61,270 bases of DNA, from contig NZ_CAKRAS010000011.1 of assembly GCF_934295145.1 (NCBI RefSeq), positions 1 through 61,270 on the forward strand. Reading direction: 5' to 3'. Source of the stretch: an uncultured Eubacterium sp. Lineage in GTDB: Bacteria > Bacillota > Clostridia > Lachnospirales > Lachnospiraceae. Numbering within the stretch: position 1 is the stretch's first letter; every line of letters starts with the position of its first letter. The notes under the pieces were generated by a model, which saw only the letters and a program-made list of their open reading frames with translations, searched no databases and was not told the origin of the DNA. Shown piece after piece: positions 8,338 to 16,527 of this stretch. Made by a program: the position numbers and the translations under genes.

Positions 8338-8988
8338 CTAATTTTTATCTGCTTTGATGTAGCTGTACAAAGTATATTTTGAAATCCCAAAGTACTGGGA
8401 AACTTTGTCGCCTGATTTAGTAATAAGAAAAGCACCGGTATTATTCAGGAACTGAATTGCCTGAACTTTTTCATCCTTTGACATCAGGGATGCAGGTTTT
8501 CCAACGACTGCAACGGCCTGCGCAATCAGATCATCCAGCAGGTCTGCCACGTTGGTGCAGATGCTTTCCGGTTCCTTATGATAAGAAGAAACCGCCGGTT
8601 CGCCGTTTTCACTGATGAGTGAGCGGACAGAATCCTGAAAATACAGAAGATTGGTGATGTCAAAATTGATGGCAAGGATATACTGGATCGGTCCGTCTTC
8701 TTCTTCACGTACAAAGATGGTAGAAGATTTTAATGTTCTTCCATCCTGTGTCTTTGTCAGATAACCGAGATGATCGGAAATCTTGGACGGATCTTTCTTC
8801 ATGGTCTCCAATACAACTTTGGACGGCCCATCGCCGGTTTTTCTGTTTGTAATATGACCGTTTTCGATATAAACAATGGATTTCTGAAGACTCTTTCGGG
8901 TCAGGTCATGAATCACTATTTCACAGTCATTTCCAAACTGAATGGCCAGTGCTTTTGCCAGTTGTTTTAAAAGCTCCAGTGTCATCAT
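8338..8988 (-). CDS. YheO/DauR-family transcriptional regulator
   Basis: The N-terminal two thirds resemble the YheO-like PAS domain (EIVIHDL, SIVYIENGHITNRKTGDGPS) and the C-terminal about 60 residues form a helix-turn-helix ending SQYFGISKYTLYSYI, the DauR/HTH_22 type. An upstream in-frame ATG at 9025-9027 overlaps the -10 box of the best promoter, so I place the start at 8988, where an AAGGAGA site sits 8-10 bases upstream (216 residues). It is the first gene of the ygeX-ygeY-ygeW-arcC operon and diverges from ssnA, so it probably senses a pathway compound and controls one or both directions. Ligand and sign of control are unknown. Confidence 0.85.
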   Translation of the reverse strand: MMTLELLKQLAKALAIQFGNDCEIVIHDLTRKSLQKSIVYIENGHITNRKTGDGPSKVVLETMKKDPSKISDHLGYLTKTQDGRTLKSSTIFVREEEDGPIQYILAINFDITNLLYFQDSVRSLISENGEPAVSSYHKEPESICTNVADLLDDLIAQAVAVVGKPASLMSKDEKVQAIQFLNNTGAFLITKSGDKVSQYFGISKYTLYSYIKADKN

Positions 8989-9022
8989 TTTGCTGTCTCC
9001 TTTTGTTTTGCTTTCTGTACTC

Positions 9023-9050
9023 ATCATAGCAGATTTTTTTCAGATGTCAA
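9023..9050 (-). promoter_or_regulatory. Promoter of the regulator-ygeXYW-arcC operon
   Basis: On the minus strand a perfect -35 TTGACA (9045-9050) and -10 TATGAT (9023-9028) are 16 bases apart. Transcription from about 9016 leaves the start at 8988 inside the mRNA and excludes the longer reading frame start. Confidence 0.75.
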
Positions 9051-9104
9051 CACCAAAAACAAAATTTTTTTTAGGTAAAAATAAAAAAAGTTTGAAAAAC
9101 AATA

Positions 9105-9133
9105 TTGCTTTTAAATAAAGGGTGTGGTAATAT
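9105..9133 (+). promoter_or_regulatory. Promoter of ssnA and the plus-strand purine genes
   Basis: TTGCTT (9105-9110), 17 bases and TAATAT (9128-9133) preceded by TG (extended -10). The leader to the ssnA start at 9306 is about 165 bases long. Confidence 0.7.
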
Positions 9134-9140
9134 CTAATTA

Positions 9141-9155
9141 GATTGAACGGTCAAT
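9141..9155. promoter_or_regulatory. TetR-type operator upstream of ssnA
   Basis: ATTGAACGGTCAAT is a near-perfect palindrome (12 of 14 positions symmetric) with the TGAACG-type core common to TetR-family sites. It falls at the transcription start of the promoter at 9105-9133, where a bound repressor would block initiation. The sequence GATTGAAyGkTCA recurs at 16491 ahead of the NCS2 permease gene. A CACA/TGTG half-palindrome at 9161-9173 could be a second site. Confidence 0.6.
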
Positions 9156-9305
9156 AAAAACACAGCCGTTGTGAATCGTGAAAAACAACCTTGGAAATGA
9201 CAAAATGCACCTGCTTTTTTAATGAAAAAAAGAGATGGATTTTTGTTTCCTTAAAAAGTTGTAAACAGTACAGCAAATGACATGGGGAATGAAAGGAGAA
9301 GAAAC

Positions 9306-10637
9306 ATGATTCTGGTAGGAAAAGGAACCGTGATCACAAGGGATGAGACCAATCCGCTGATCAAAGATGGTGGAGTTGTCCTTGATGGTGAACAGATTGT
9401 AAAGGTGGGTGATTATGAGACACTGCGCAGTGAATATCCGCAGGCAGAGCTGATCGATGCAAAAGGTCAGATCATTATGCCATCCCTTATTAATATGCAC
9501 GAACATATTTACAGTGCATTTGCCAGAGGATTATCTATTAATGGATACAATCCAAACGGATTTTTAGATATCCTGGACGGACTGTGGTGGACAATTGATC
9601 GACACCTGACATTGGAGCAGACCTATTTAAGTGCGATCGCTACTTATATAGACTGTATCAAAAATGGTGTAACGACCGTGTTTGACCATCATGCAAGTTT
9701 TGGATCCATTGAAGGAAGCTTGTTTAAAATTGCAGAGGCTTCTGCAAAGATGGGGGTTCGAAGCTGTCTGTGCTATGAAGTATCTGACCGTGATGGTGAG
9801 GAGAAAGCAAAAGCTTCCGTAAAAGAAAATGCAGACTTCATTAAATATGCAGCACAGCAGAATAATGACATGATCAAAGCTATGATGGGTATGCATGCAC
9901 AATTTACGATTTCTGACAAGACATTTGAACTGTGCCGCGAAAATATGCCGGAGGGCGTAGGAGCACACATTCATGTGGCAGAGGGAATCGAGGATCTGCA
10001 TGATTGTCTGCATAAATATGGAAAGAGAATTGTGAACCGACTGATGGATCACGATCTGTTAGGACCGCAGACCATGACAGCACATTGCATTTATGTCAAT
10101 GAACAGGAGATGGATCTGCTGAAAGCGACAGATACCATGGTGGTACATAATCCGGAGTCAAATATGGGAAATGCCTGCGGATGTCCTCCAACTATGAGAA
10201 TTTTCCAGAAAGGTGTTCTGACCGGCCTTGGAACGGACGGCTATACACATGATATGTTTGAATCTTATAAGGTAGCAAATGTACTGCACAAACATTCTTT
10301 ATGTGATGCAAATGCTGCGTGGGGTGAAGTTCCGGCGATGTTATTTGAAGGAAATGCGAAAATGGCAAACCGCTACTTTGATATTCCACTTGGTGTGTTG
10401 AAGGAAGGCGCAGCAGCAGACGTGGTTGTAGTAGCTTACGATCCGCTGACACCACTGACCGCGGACAATATCAACAGCCATATGTTATTTGGTATCAACG
10501 GTACCATGACACAGACAACCATCTGTAATGGAAAAGTGCTGATGAAAGACCGTGAACTGACCATGATCGATGAGGCAAAAGCAATGGCAGATTGCAGACA
10601 GGCGGCAGCAGAGCTGGCGCACAGCATCAATGGATAA
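9306..10637 (+). CDS. ssnA: SsnA-type amidohydrolase of the purine cluster
   Basis: A TIM-barrel metal-dependent aminohydrolase related to chlorohydrolases and guanine deaminase. Metal ligands are visible as HEH (about residue 65), GAHIHVAEG, TAHCIYV and GLGTDGYTHD. The start at 9306 is set by AAAGGAGAA at 9292-9300; the 443 residues equal the known SsnA size. In E. coli it lies next to ygfK and xdhD as here. It is proposed to hydrolyse a purine ring (dioxopurine) or deaminate a purine; sequence alone cannot settle which. It starts the plus-strand gene series under the TetR-like operator. Confidence 0.92.
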   Translation: MILVGKGTVITRDETNPLIKDGGVVLDGEQIVKVGDYETLRSEYPQAELIDAKGQIIMPSLINMHEHIYSAFARGLSINGYNPNGFLDILDGLWWTIDRHLTLEQTYLSAIATYIDCIKNGVTTVFDHHASFGSIEGSLFKIAEASAKMGVRSCLCYEVSDRDGEEKAKASVKENADFIKYAAQQNNDMIKAMMGMHAQFTISDKTFELCRENMPEGVGAHIHVAEGIEDLHDCLHKYGKRIVNRLMDHDLLGPQTMTAHCIYVNEQEMDLLKATDTMVVHNPESNMGNACGCPPTMRIFQKGVLTGLGTDGYTHDMFESYKVANVLHKHSLCDANAAWGEVPAMLFEGNAKMANRYFDIPLGVLKEGAAADVVVVAYDPLTPLTADNINSHMLFGINGTMTQTTICNGKVLMKDRELTMIDEAKAMADCRQAAAELAHSING

Positions 10638-10732
10638 TATAACAATTATATGGATGGGGTAATAAATATTCGAGATAGAATAAACTAAAGTTATAAAATG
10701 ACGAATAGAATAATAAAGAGAGGTTAATTACA

Positions 10733-13723
10733 ATGGGCGACAGAATGACACCGATTCCTTTTGGAAATCTGATGAACTGGGCGATGACAGAACGTGCAAA
10801 AAAACAGACTGTATTTGGAATTCGTAAAGAGTACAAGGCAGATCCGGCGAAAAATCGTTCTATCTTCGGAGAAAAAATCGAGACACCATACGGCCCGGCC
10901 GCAGGACCGAATACACAGCTTGCACAGAATATTATTGCAGCCTATCTGGCAGGCAGCCGTTTCTTTGAACTGAAAACGGTGCAGATTTTAGACGGAGAGG
11001 ATCTTCCGGTAAATAAACCATGTATCCTTGCAGATGATGAATGTTACAACTGTGAGTGGTCCACAGAGCTGTATGTGCCGCAGGCTTACGCAGAGTACGT
11101 AAAAGCATGGGTTGCATTAAAAGCACTTTCCAGAGAGTGGGGACTTGGCGCAGCAGACGGATTTGTATTCAATATCAGTGTTGGATATGATCTGCAGGGT
11201 ATCAAATCAGAAAAAATCGATACCTTTTTAAATAATATGATCGAGTCGAAAGACAATCCGGTATTTCAGGAGTGTATTCAGTGGTTGAAGGACAACAAAG
11301 ACAGTTTCCACAACCTGACAGATGCTGATATCGAGGCAATTCCTTCTGATATCTGTAAATCTGCAACCGTATCTACCCTGCACGGATGTCCTCCGCAGGA
11401 AATTGAGAGCATTGCTTCTTATTTATTGACGGAGAAAGGCCTGAACACGTTTGTAAAATGTAATCCGACTCTGCTTGGATACGAAGAAGCGCGCGAGATC
11501 ATGGACAGCATGGGATATGATTACGTGGCATTCGGTGATTTCCATTTTAAAGATGATCTTCAGTTTGAAGATGCTGTACCGATGCTGACCAGACTTCAGG
11601 CATTAGCAGACAGCAAAGGACTTGCCTTTGGTGTAAAAATCACAAATACCTTCCCGGTAGATGTGACAAGAAATGAACTTCCAAGTGAAGAAATGTACAT
11701 GTCCGGAAAATCTTTATGTGCACTGTCCTTGAGCGTAGCATATAAGCTGAGCAAAGCATTTGACGGAAAATTAAGAATTTCCTATTCCGGCGGAGCTGAT
11801 GCATTTAACATTGATAAAATCTTCGGACTTGGCATCTGGCCGATCACAGTGGCAACTACTTTGTTGAAACCAGGCGGATATAACCGTGGCATTCAGCTTG
11901 CAGATAAATTAAACGCAATGGAATTCAAGCCGTTTGCAGGGGTAAATGTAGACGGACTGGCAGCGCTGATCGAGGAGATCAAGCATGATCCGCATCATGT
12001 AAAACCGGTAAAACCGTTACCGAGCCGCAAGATGGACAAAGAAGTTCCGTTACTGGACTGCTTCACCGCACCATGTATGGAAGGATGTCCAATCCATCAG
12101 GATATTCCGGCTTATGTAAAACTTGCTGGTGAAGGAAAAATGCAGGAAGCGTTAGAAGTGATCCTTGATAAAAATCCACTGCCATTTATGACCGGTACTC
12201 TGTGTAACCACAGATGTATGAGCAAATGTACCAGAAACTTCTACGAGGAGCCGGTTGCGATCCGCGGCACAAAACTGCAGGCTGCAAAAGGCGGATATGA
12301 CAGTGTGTTAGGTGGTCTGAAAGCAGAAGGATGCTGTGGTAAGAAAGTTGCCATCGTAGGTGGCGGTCCTGCCGGTATTGCCTGTGCAGCCTTCCTTGCA
12401 AAAGGCGGAGCAGACGTTACCGTATTTGATAAAAAAGCAAACTTCGGAGGAACAGTACGCAACGTGATTCCATCCTTCCGTATTGACAACGAGGCAATTG
12501 CAAAAGATGTTGAGATTGCAAAAACATACGGAGCAAAGTTTGTAAATAACAGAGAAATTGAATATATCGACAGCCTGAAAGAGGAAGGATTTGAGACCAT
12601 CGTTCTTGCAATCGGCGCACATAAAGGTATGGCGATCGGAGTAGATACCGAGAAAGAACTGAATGCGGTAGACTTCCTTGAGGCAGCAAAAGAAGACCCG
12701 AAAGCACAGAACCTGGGCAAACATGTCGTTGTCATCGGAGCAGGTAACACAGCCATGGATGCGGCACGTATGGCAGGCAGAATTGAGGGCGTAGAAGACG
12801 TTACTGTGGTATACAGAAGAACAAAACGTTACATGCCGGCGGATGAGGATGAGTTATTAGAGGCACTGGAAGACGGTGTGGTTATGAAAGAGCTGCTTGC
12901 ACCGAAGACACAGAAAGACGGTGTTCTGACATGTAAGAAAGTTGTCTTAGGTGAGATGGATGCCAGCGGCAGACAGAAACCGATGGAGACAGAGGAAGAA
13001 GTTCAGATTCCGGCAGACACTATCATCGCATCTCTCGGTGAGCGTGTGGACAGCACATTGTATGAGAAAAACCGTATCGATGTCAATGAGAAAGGACAGC
13101 CGGTTCTCAATGCGGAAACCATGGAGACAAGCAAACCGGGCGTTTATGCCATCGGTGATGGTGCAGGCGGAGCAGCGACGATCGTTCTGGCTATCCGCGA
13201 TGCACAAAAAGCAGCAAGCCATATCCTTGGAGAATCTGCAAAATCTGAGTATGCATACGATACCGATGTAGCGCGTGCAGCAGAAAAGAAAGGCATTTTA
13301 GTTCACTCCGCAGAAGGAAAAGCAGAGCAAGAGAGATGTCTGGAATGTAACCATATCTGTGAGAACTGCGTTGATGTATGTCCAAACCGTGCAAACGTAG
13401 CAATCGCAGTACCGGGACAGAAAATGCCGGCTATCGTACATGTGGATTACATGTGTAACGAGTGCGGCAACTGTAAGAGCTTCTGCCCATACAGCAGTGC
13501 ACCGTATCAGGATAAATTTACCTTATTTGCAAATGAGGCCGATTTTGAGAACAGCAAAAATGACGGTTATGTTGTACTGAACAGAGAGACCATGGAAGTG
13601 AAAGTCAGACTGGCAGATTTCGTAAAGATCTACAATCTGAAAGATGCTGACTGCAGCTTATACGATGGATTAAAACAGGTGATTCTGACAATTGATGCAG
13701 ATTACGATTACCTTTATCTGTAA
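10733..13723 (+). CDS. ygfK: YgfK: putative multidomain Fe-S flavoprotein reductase
   Basis: The 996 residues divide into an N-terminal dihydroorotate-dehydrogenase-like barrel (about 1-440), a GltD-like Fe-S segment with cysteines in CMEGCP and LCNHRCMSKC (about 446-500), a pyridine-nucleotide flavoprotein domain with GGGPAGIA (about 542) and GAGNTAMD (about 668), and a C-terminal ferredoxin with CLECNHICENCVDVCP (about 868) and CNECGNCKSFCP (about 907). The parts are those of dihydropyrimidine dehydrogenase in a different order. E. coli YgfK was once called a selenate reductase subunit; in urate clusters it is proposed to act as a dioxopurine/urate redox enzyme. It probably moves electrons between NAD(P)H, the ferredoxin at 20569 and a purine. 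Confidence 0.93.
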   Translation: MGDRMTPIPFGNLMNWAMTERAKKQTVFGIRKEYKADPAKNRSIFGEKIETPYGPAAGPNTQLAQNIIAAYLAGSRFFELKTVQILDGEDLPVNKPCILADDECYNCEWSTELYVPQAYAEYVKAWVALKALSREWGLGAADGFVFNISVGYDLQGIKSEKIDTFLNNMIESKDNPVFQECIQWLKDNKDSFHNLTDADIEAIPSDICKSATVSTLHGCPPQEIESIASYLLTEKGLNTFVKCNPTLLGYEEAREIMDSMGYDYVAFGDFHFKDDLQFEDAVPMLTRLQALADSKGLAFGVKITNTFPVDVTRNELPSEEMYMSGKSLCALSLSVAYKLSKAFDGKLRISYSGGADAFNIDKIFGLGIWPITVATTLLKPGGYNRGIQLADKLNAMEFKPFAGVNVDGLAALIEEIKHDPHHVKPVKPLPSRKMDKEVPLLDCFTAPCMEGCPIHQDIPAYVKLAGEGKMQEALEVILDKNPLPFMTGTLCNHRCMSKCTRNFYEEPVAIRGTKLQAAKGGYDSVLGGLKAEGCCGKKVAIVGGGPAGIACAAFLAKGGADVTVFDKKANFGGTVRNVIPSFRIDNEAIAKDVEIAKTYGAKFVNNREIEYIDSLKEEGFETIVLAIGAHKGMAIGVDTEKELNAVDFLEAAKEDPKAQNLGKHVVVIGAGNTAMDAARMAGRIEGVEDVTVVYRRTKRYMPADEDELLEALEDGVVMKELLAPKTQKDGVLTCKKVVLGEMDASGRQKPMETEEEVQIPADTIIASLGERVDSTLYEKNRIDVNEKGQPVLNAETMETSKPGVYAIGDGAGGAATIVLAIRDAQKAASHILGESAKSEYAYDTDVARAAEKKGILVHSAEGKAEQERCLECNHICENCVDVCPNRANVAIAVPGQKMPAIVHVDYMCNECGNCKSFCPYSSAPYQDKFTLFANEADFENSKNDGYVVLNRETMEVKVRLADFVKIYNLKDADCSLYDGLKQVILTIDADYDYLYL

Positions 13724-13763
13724 TATTCAGAGCCGAGTAGATTTTTAAGAGAAACTGTGAGTT

Positions 13764-13783
13764 ATGCTGGCATAAGACAGCAT
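13764..13783 (+). other. Hairpin between ygfK and hyuA
   Basis: Arms ATGCTG / CAGCAT with an 8-base loop, no T-run. It may be an mRNA processing or stability element within the operon. Confidence 0.4.
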
Positions 13784-13802
13784 TTCAGATAAGGAGTTCA
13801 TA

Positions 13803-15176
13803 ATGGGATATTTAATCAAAAACGGTACCGTTGTTTACGCAAACGGCAGTTACACAGCCGATGTACTGGTAGAAGGTGAGAAAATAACCCAGGTGGCAAA
13901 AACCATTGATGCGCCGGGCATGACGGTCATCGATGCGTCCGGGAAATATATATTTCCCGGATTCATCGATACCCATACACATTTCGATCTGGATGCGGGA
14001 GATTTTCATACCGCAGATGATTTTTATACAGGGACAAAAGCTGCGATAGCAGGAGGAACCACATCAATCCTTGATTTTACCACGCAGGAAAAAGGGCAGA
14101 CCTTAACCGAAGCGCTGGATGTCTGGCATAAAATGGCAGATGGAAAAAGCTCCTGTGATTATGGTTTTCATATGTCGATCACAGACTGGAACGATGAGGC
14201 AAAAAAGGAAATCAAAGAAATGACCCGTCAGGGGGTCACTTCTTATAAATTATATATGGCGTATGATAATCTCAGAGTAAATGACAAAGAGTTATTCGAG
14301 ATATTGTCAGCAATTGAGGAAGAACACGGCATCGCAGGTGTCCACTGTGAAAACGGTGACATCATCAAGGCAGTGACAGAAAAACTCAAATCCGAGGAAC
14401 GCAACAGCATACGTCTGCATCCGAAGAGCCGTCCGGCGGAGGCGGAAGCAGAAGCCATCAACCGACTCCTGACCATTGCAAAGCTGGCAGGCACACCGGT
14501 AAATATCGTACATTTAAGTTCCAGACAGGGATTGAAAGTAGTCCAGAGAGCCAGAAAAGAAGGCCAGCAGGTATTTGTGGAGACATGTCCACAGTATTTG
14601 ATTCTGGATGAAAAGGAATATAACCGTCCGGGATTTGCAGGAGCTGCTTTTGTATGTGCGCCGCCGCTTCGAAAAAAAGAGGACCGGGAGGCACTCTGGG
14701 AAGCAGTTACAAAAGGCGAGATTGATATGCTTGGCACAGATCATTGCAGTTTCAATATGAAAGATCAGAAGACGCGCGGTAAGGATGATTTTACCAGAAT
14801 TCCGGGCGGCATTCCGGGAACCGAGCACCGGCCACAGCTGTTTTATCAGTACGGCGTGGTGGATGGAAGGACTTCCGTTGAACGGATGTGTCAGATTTTG
14901 TCCGAGCGTCCGGCAAAACTTTTTGGTATGTATCCGAAAAAAGGAGCCATCTTACCTGGCAGCGATGCCGATCTGGTCATCTGGGATCCACAGAAAGCAT
15001 GGACGATTTCAGCCGAGACACAGGTTCAGAATGTAGACAACACGCCATACGAAGGAATTTCGGGAACCGGAATGGCAGCACAGGTATTTTTAAGAGGCTG
15101 TCCGGTGGCAGAATACGGTAAGGTCCATACGGAGTTAAAAGGAAAATACATCCACAGAACCCAGCGTCAGCTGTAG
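13803..15176 (+). CDS. hyuA: Dihydropyrimidinase/hydantoinase-like HyuA
   Basis: A cyclic amidohydrolase of 457 residues. The dinuclear metal site is complete: DTHTHFD (about residue 58), the carboxylated lysine in SYKLYMAY (about 150), HCENGD (about 181), VHLSS (about 237) and GTDHCSF (about 318). E. coli HyuA is similar in length and sits in the corresponding gene cluster. The likely role is opening of a five-membered hydantoin-like ring left after the first hydrolysis of the purine. It follows ygfK by 79 bases and has an AAGGAG site before the ATG. Confidence 0.93.
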   Translation: MGYLIKNGTVVYANGSYTADVLVEGEKITQVAKTIDAPGMTVIDASGKYIFPGFIDTHTHFDLDAGDFHTADDFYTGTKAAIAGGTTSILDFTTQEKGQTLTEALDVWHKMADGKSSCDYGFHMSITDWNDEAKKEIKEMTRQGVTSYKLYMAYDNLRVNDKELFEILSAIEEEHGIAGVHCENGDIIKAVTEKLKSEERNSIRLHPKSRPAEAEAEAINRLLTIAKLAGTPVNIVHLSSRQGLKVVQRARKEGQQVFVETCPQYLILDEKEYNRPGFAGAAFVCAPPLRKKEDREALWEAVTKGEIDMLGTDHCSFNMKDQKTRGKDDFTRIPGGIPGTEHRPQLFYQYGVVDGRTSVERMCQILSERPAKLFGMYPKKGAILPGSDADLVIWDPQKAWTISAETQVQNVDNTPYEGISGTGMAAQVFLRGCPVAEYGKVHTELKGKYIHRTQRQL

Positions 15177-15184
15177 CAAAAGGG

Positions 15185-15234
15185 TACAGAAAATCTGTAT
15201 TCACAAGTTTGCTTGTAAAGCAGTAAGATACTGC
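15185..15234 (+). other. Three back-to-back hairpins between hyuA and ridA
   Basis: TACAGA / TCTGTA (loop AAA), ACAAG / CTTGT (loop TTTG) and GCAGTA / TACTGC (loop AGA) follow each other with 3 bases between. None has a T-run, so read-through is expected. They could set mRNA stability or be processing sites that raise ridA expression. Confidence 0.5.
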
Positions 15235-15295
15235 ATTATAATAAAAAAGGTGAAATATTTTTTTTCACAATTTAAAAAGAAAGAAGGATATGATT

Positions 15296-15673
15296 ATGAA
15301 ACAGTCAATCAACGTAAACGGAGCACCGGCAGCAGTAGGCCCATATGTACATGCAGTGAAAACAGGAAACATGATCTTCATCTCCGGTCAGTTAGGTTTA
15401 AACCCGGCAGACGGTACACTTCCGGAAGGCATTGAGGCACAGACCGTTCAGAGTCTGGAGAACCTGAAAACAATTCTGGAAGGTACAGGATCTGATTTTG
15501 ATCACGTTGTAAAAACAACAATCTTTTTAGCTGACATCGCTGATTTCGGTAAAGTAAATGAGATTTACGCAAAATATTTTGCAAATGAAGTACCGGCTCG
15601 TTCCTGCGTAGAGGTAGCAAACCTTCCGAAAGCAGGTCTGGTAGAGATTGAAGCAATTGCTGTTGAAAAGTAA
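15296..15673 (+). CDS. ridA: RidA family reactive enamine/imine deaminase
   Basis: RidA hydrolyses 2-aminoacrylate and related enamines to keto acids, protecting PLP enzymes. The 125-residue product shows the family signature near the C-terminus (PARSCVEVANLPKAGLVEIEAIA) with the key arginine. I start at the second ATG (15296) because GAAGG lies 7 bases upstream; the first ATG (15290) is too close. Its place behind hyuA and across from ygeX makes sense because diaminopropionate ammonia-lyase generates 2-aminoacrylate. The alternative, a pathway-specific ureidoacrylate-type aminohydrolase of the same fold, cannot be excluded. Confidence 0.92.
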   Translation: MKQSINVNGAPAAVGPYVHAVKTGNMIFISGQLGLNPADGTLPEGIEAQTVQSLENLKTILEGTGSDFDHVVKTTIFLADIADFGKVNEIYAKYFANEVPARSCVEVANLPKAGLVEIEAIAVEK

Positions 15674-15734
15674 AGAAAAACAGGATTGTATACAAAATCG
15701 ACAGATTAAATCAAAAAGATTTTTAGCTTAATTC

Positions 15735-15763
15735 TTGACACTGCCTGTAAGAAAAAATAAAAT
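15735..15763 (+). promoter_or_regulatory. Promoter of the TetR-permease-xdh genes
   Basis: A consensus -35 TTGACA (15735-15740), 17 bases and -10 TAAAAT (15758-15763). The transcript would start near 15770, 38 bases before the TTG start of the regulator. No clear copy of the GATTGAAyGkTCA motif is present here. Confidence 0.75.
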
Positions 15764-15807
15764 AAAAACCGAATGTTAGGGTAATCTTATAGGCAGGAGG
15801 CAAGAAT

Positions 15808-16422
15808 TTGAAAACAGAAACATTACATGTTACAGAAACAGAAGAAAGGATTCTGAATGCGGCACTGAAAGTTGTAAATGATGTTACAATCAGTGGAACC
15901 AGAATGCATCTGATCGCAGAAAAGGCAGACATGGTGCAGTCAAATGTTCACTATTATTATAAAACAAAGCAGGAACTGTTAAAGGGACTGCAAGAGTGGA
16001 TTTTAGAAGAATGCTACGATATGCAGCAGGTGAGCAAGAAATCAAGTAAAGATACACTGGAAGATCAGTTACATATTTTCTTTCAGCAGAAAAAAATACT
16101 GCTGACAAAGAAGAAAGAATACGATTTTGCAGAAATTGATTTTCTTGTTCAGACAAGGATTGACGCAGACATCAGAGCACGTTTTCAGGAAGCATATGCG
16201 GTTTGGAGAGATAATATCCGGGAGATCATTATTCGTTTTTGCCCGAATATGGACGAGACAGACAAAGAACTGATTCCATACATGGCAGTATCGTTGCTTG
16301 AGGGGGCTTCGATCCAGGTGCTGGTAGATGGAAAAGGTTTTGACGCAGATAGTTATTTTGCATATGCGGAAGAAATGGTGCTTCAGCAGATCAGAATTGC
16401 GATGGAGAAAAAGGAAGGGTAA
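15808..16422 (+). CDS. TetR family transcriptional regulator
   Basis: A 204-residue protein with an N-terminal helix-turn-helix (ILNAALKVVNDVTISG through MVQSNVHYYYKTKQELLKGL), typical of TetR regulators, and a helical ligand domain with no recognised family. It begins with TTG, set by GGCAGGAGG eight bases upstream. It lies between ridA and the permease, 105 bases before the latter. Two copies of a TetR-like palindrome, at the ssnA promoter (9141) and before the permease (16491), suggest this protein represses both halves of the plus-strand gene series until a purine or pathway product binds. That is inference. Confidence 0.88.
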   Translation: MKTETLHVTETEERILNAALKVVNDVTISGTRMHLIAEKADMVQSNVHYYYKTKQELLKGLQEWILEECYDMQQVSKKSSKDTLEDQLHIFFQQKKILLTKKKEYDFAEIDFLVQTRIDADIRARFQEAYAVWRDNIREIIIRFCPNMDETDKELIPYMAVSLLEGASIQVLVDGKGFDADSYFAYAEEMVLQQIRIAMEKKEG

Positions 16423-16490
16423 TTTTAATCCAATATATTACTGGGACTTTACTATGGGGATTGGTAAAGGCGTAATGTATCTTTCTGTTT

Positions 16491-16507
16491 GATTGAATGT
16501 TCAGTCA
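16491..16507. promoter_or_regulatory. TetR-type operator upstream of NCS2 permease
   Basis: GATTGAATGTTCAG matches the ssnA operator at 11 of 14 positions and contains the palindrome TGAA-TG-TTCA. It lies 21 bases before the permease ATG, between the TetR gene and the permease gene. Confidence 0.55.
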
Positions 16508-16527
16508 AAGAGTAAGGAGGGCTTTAT

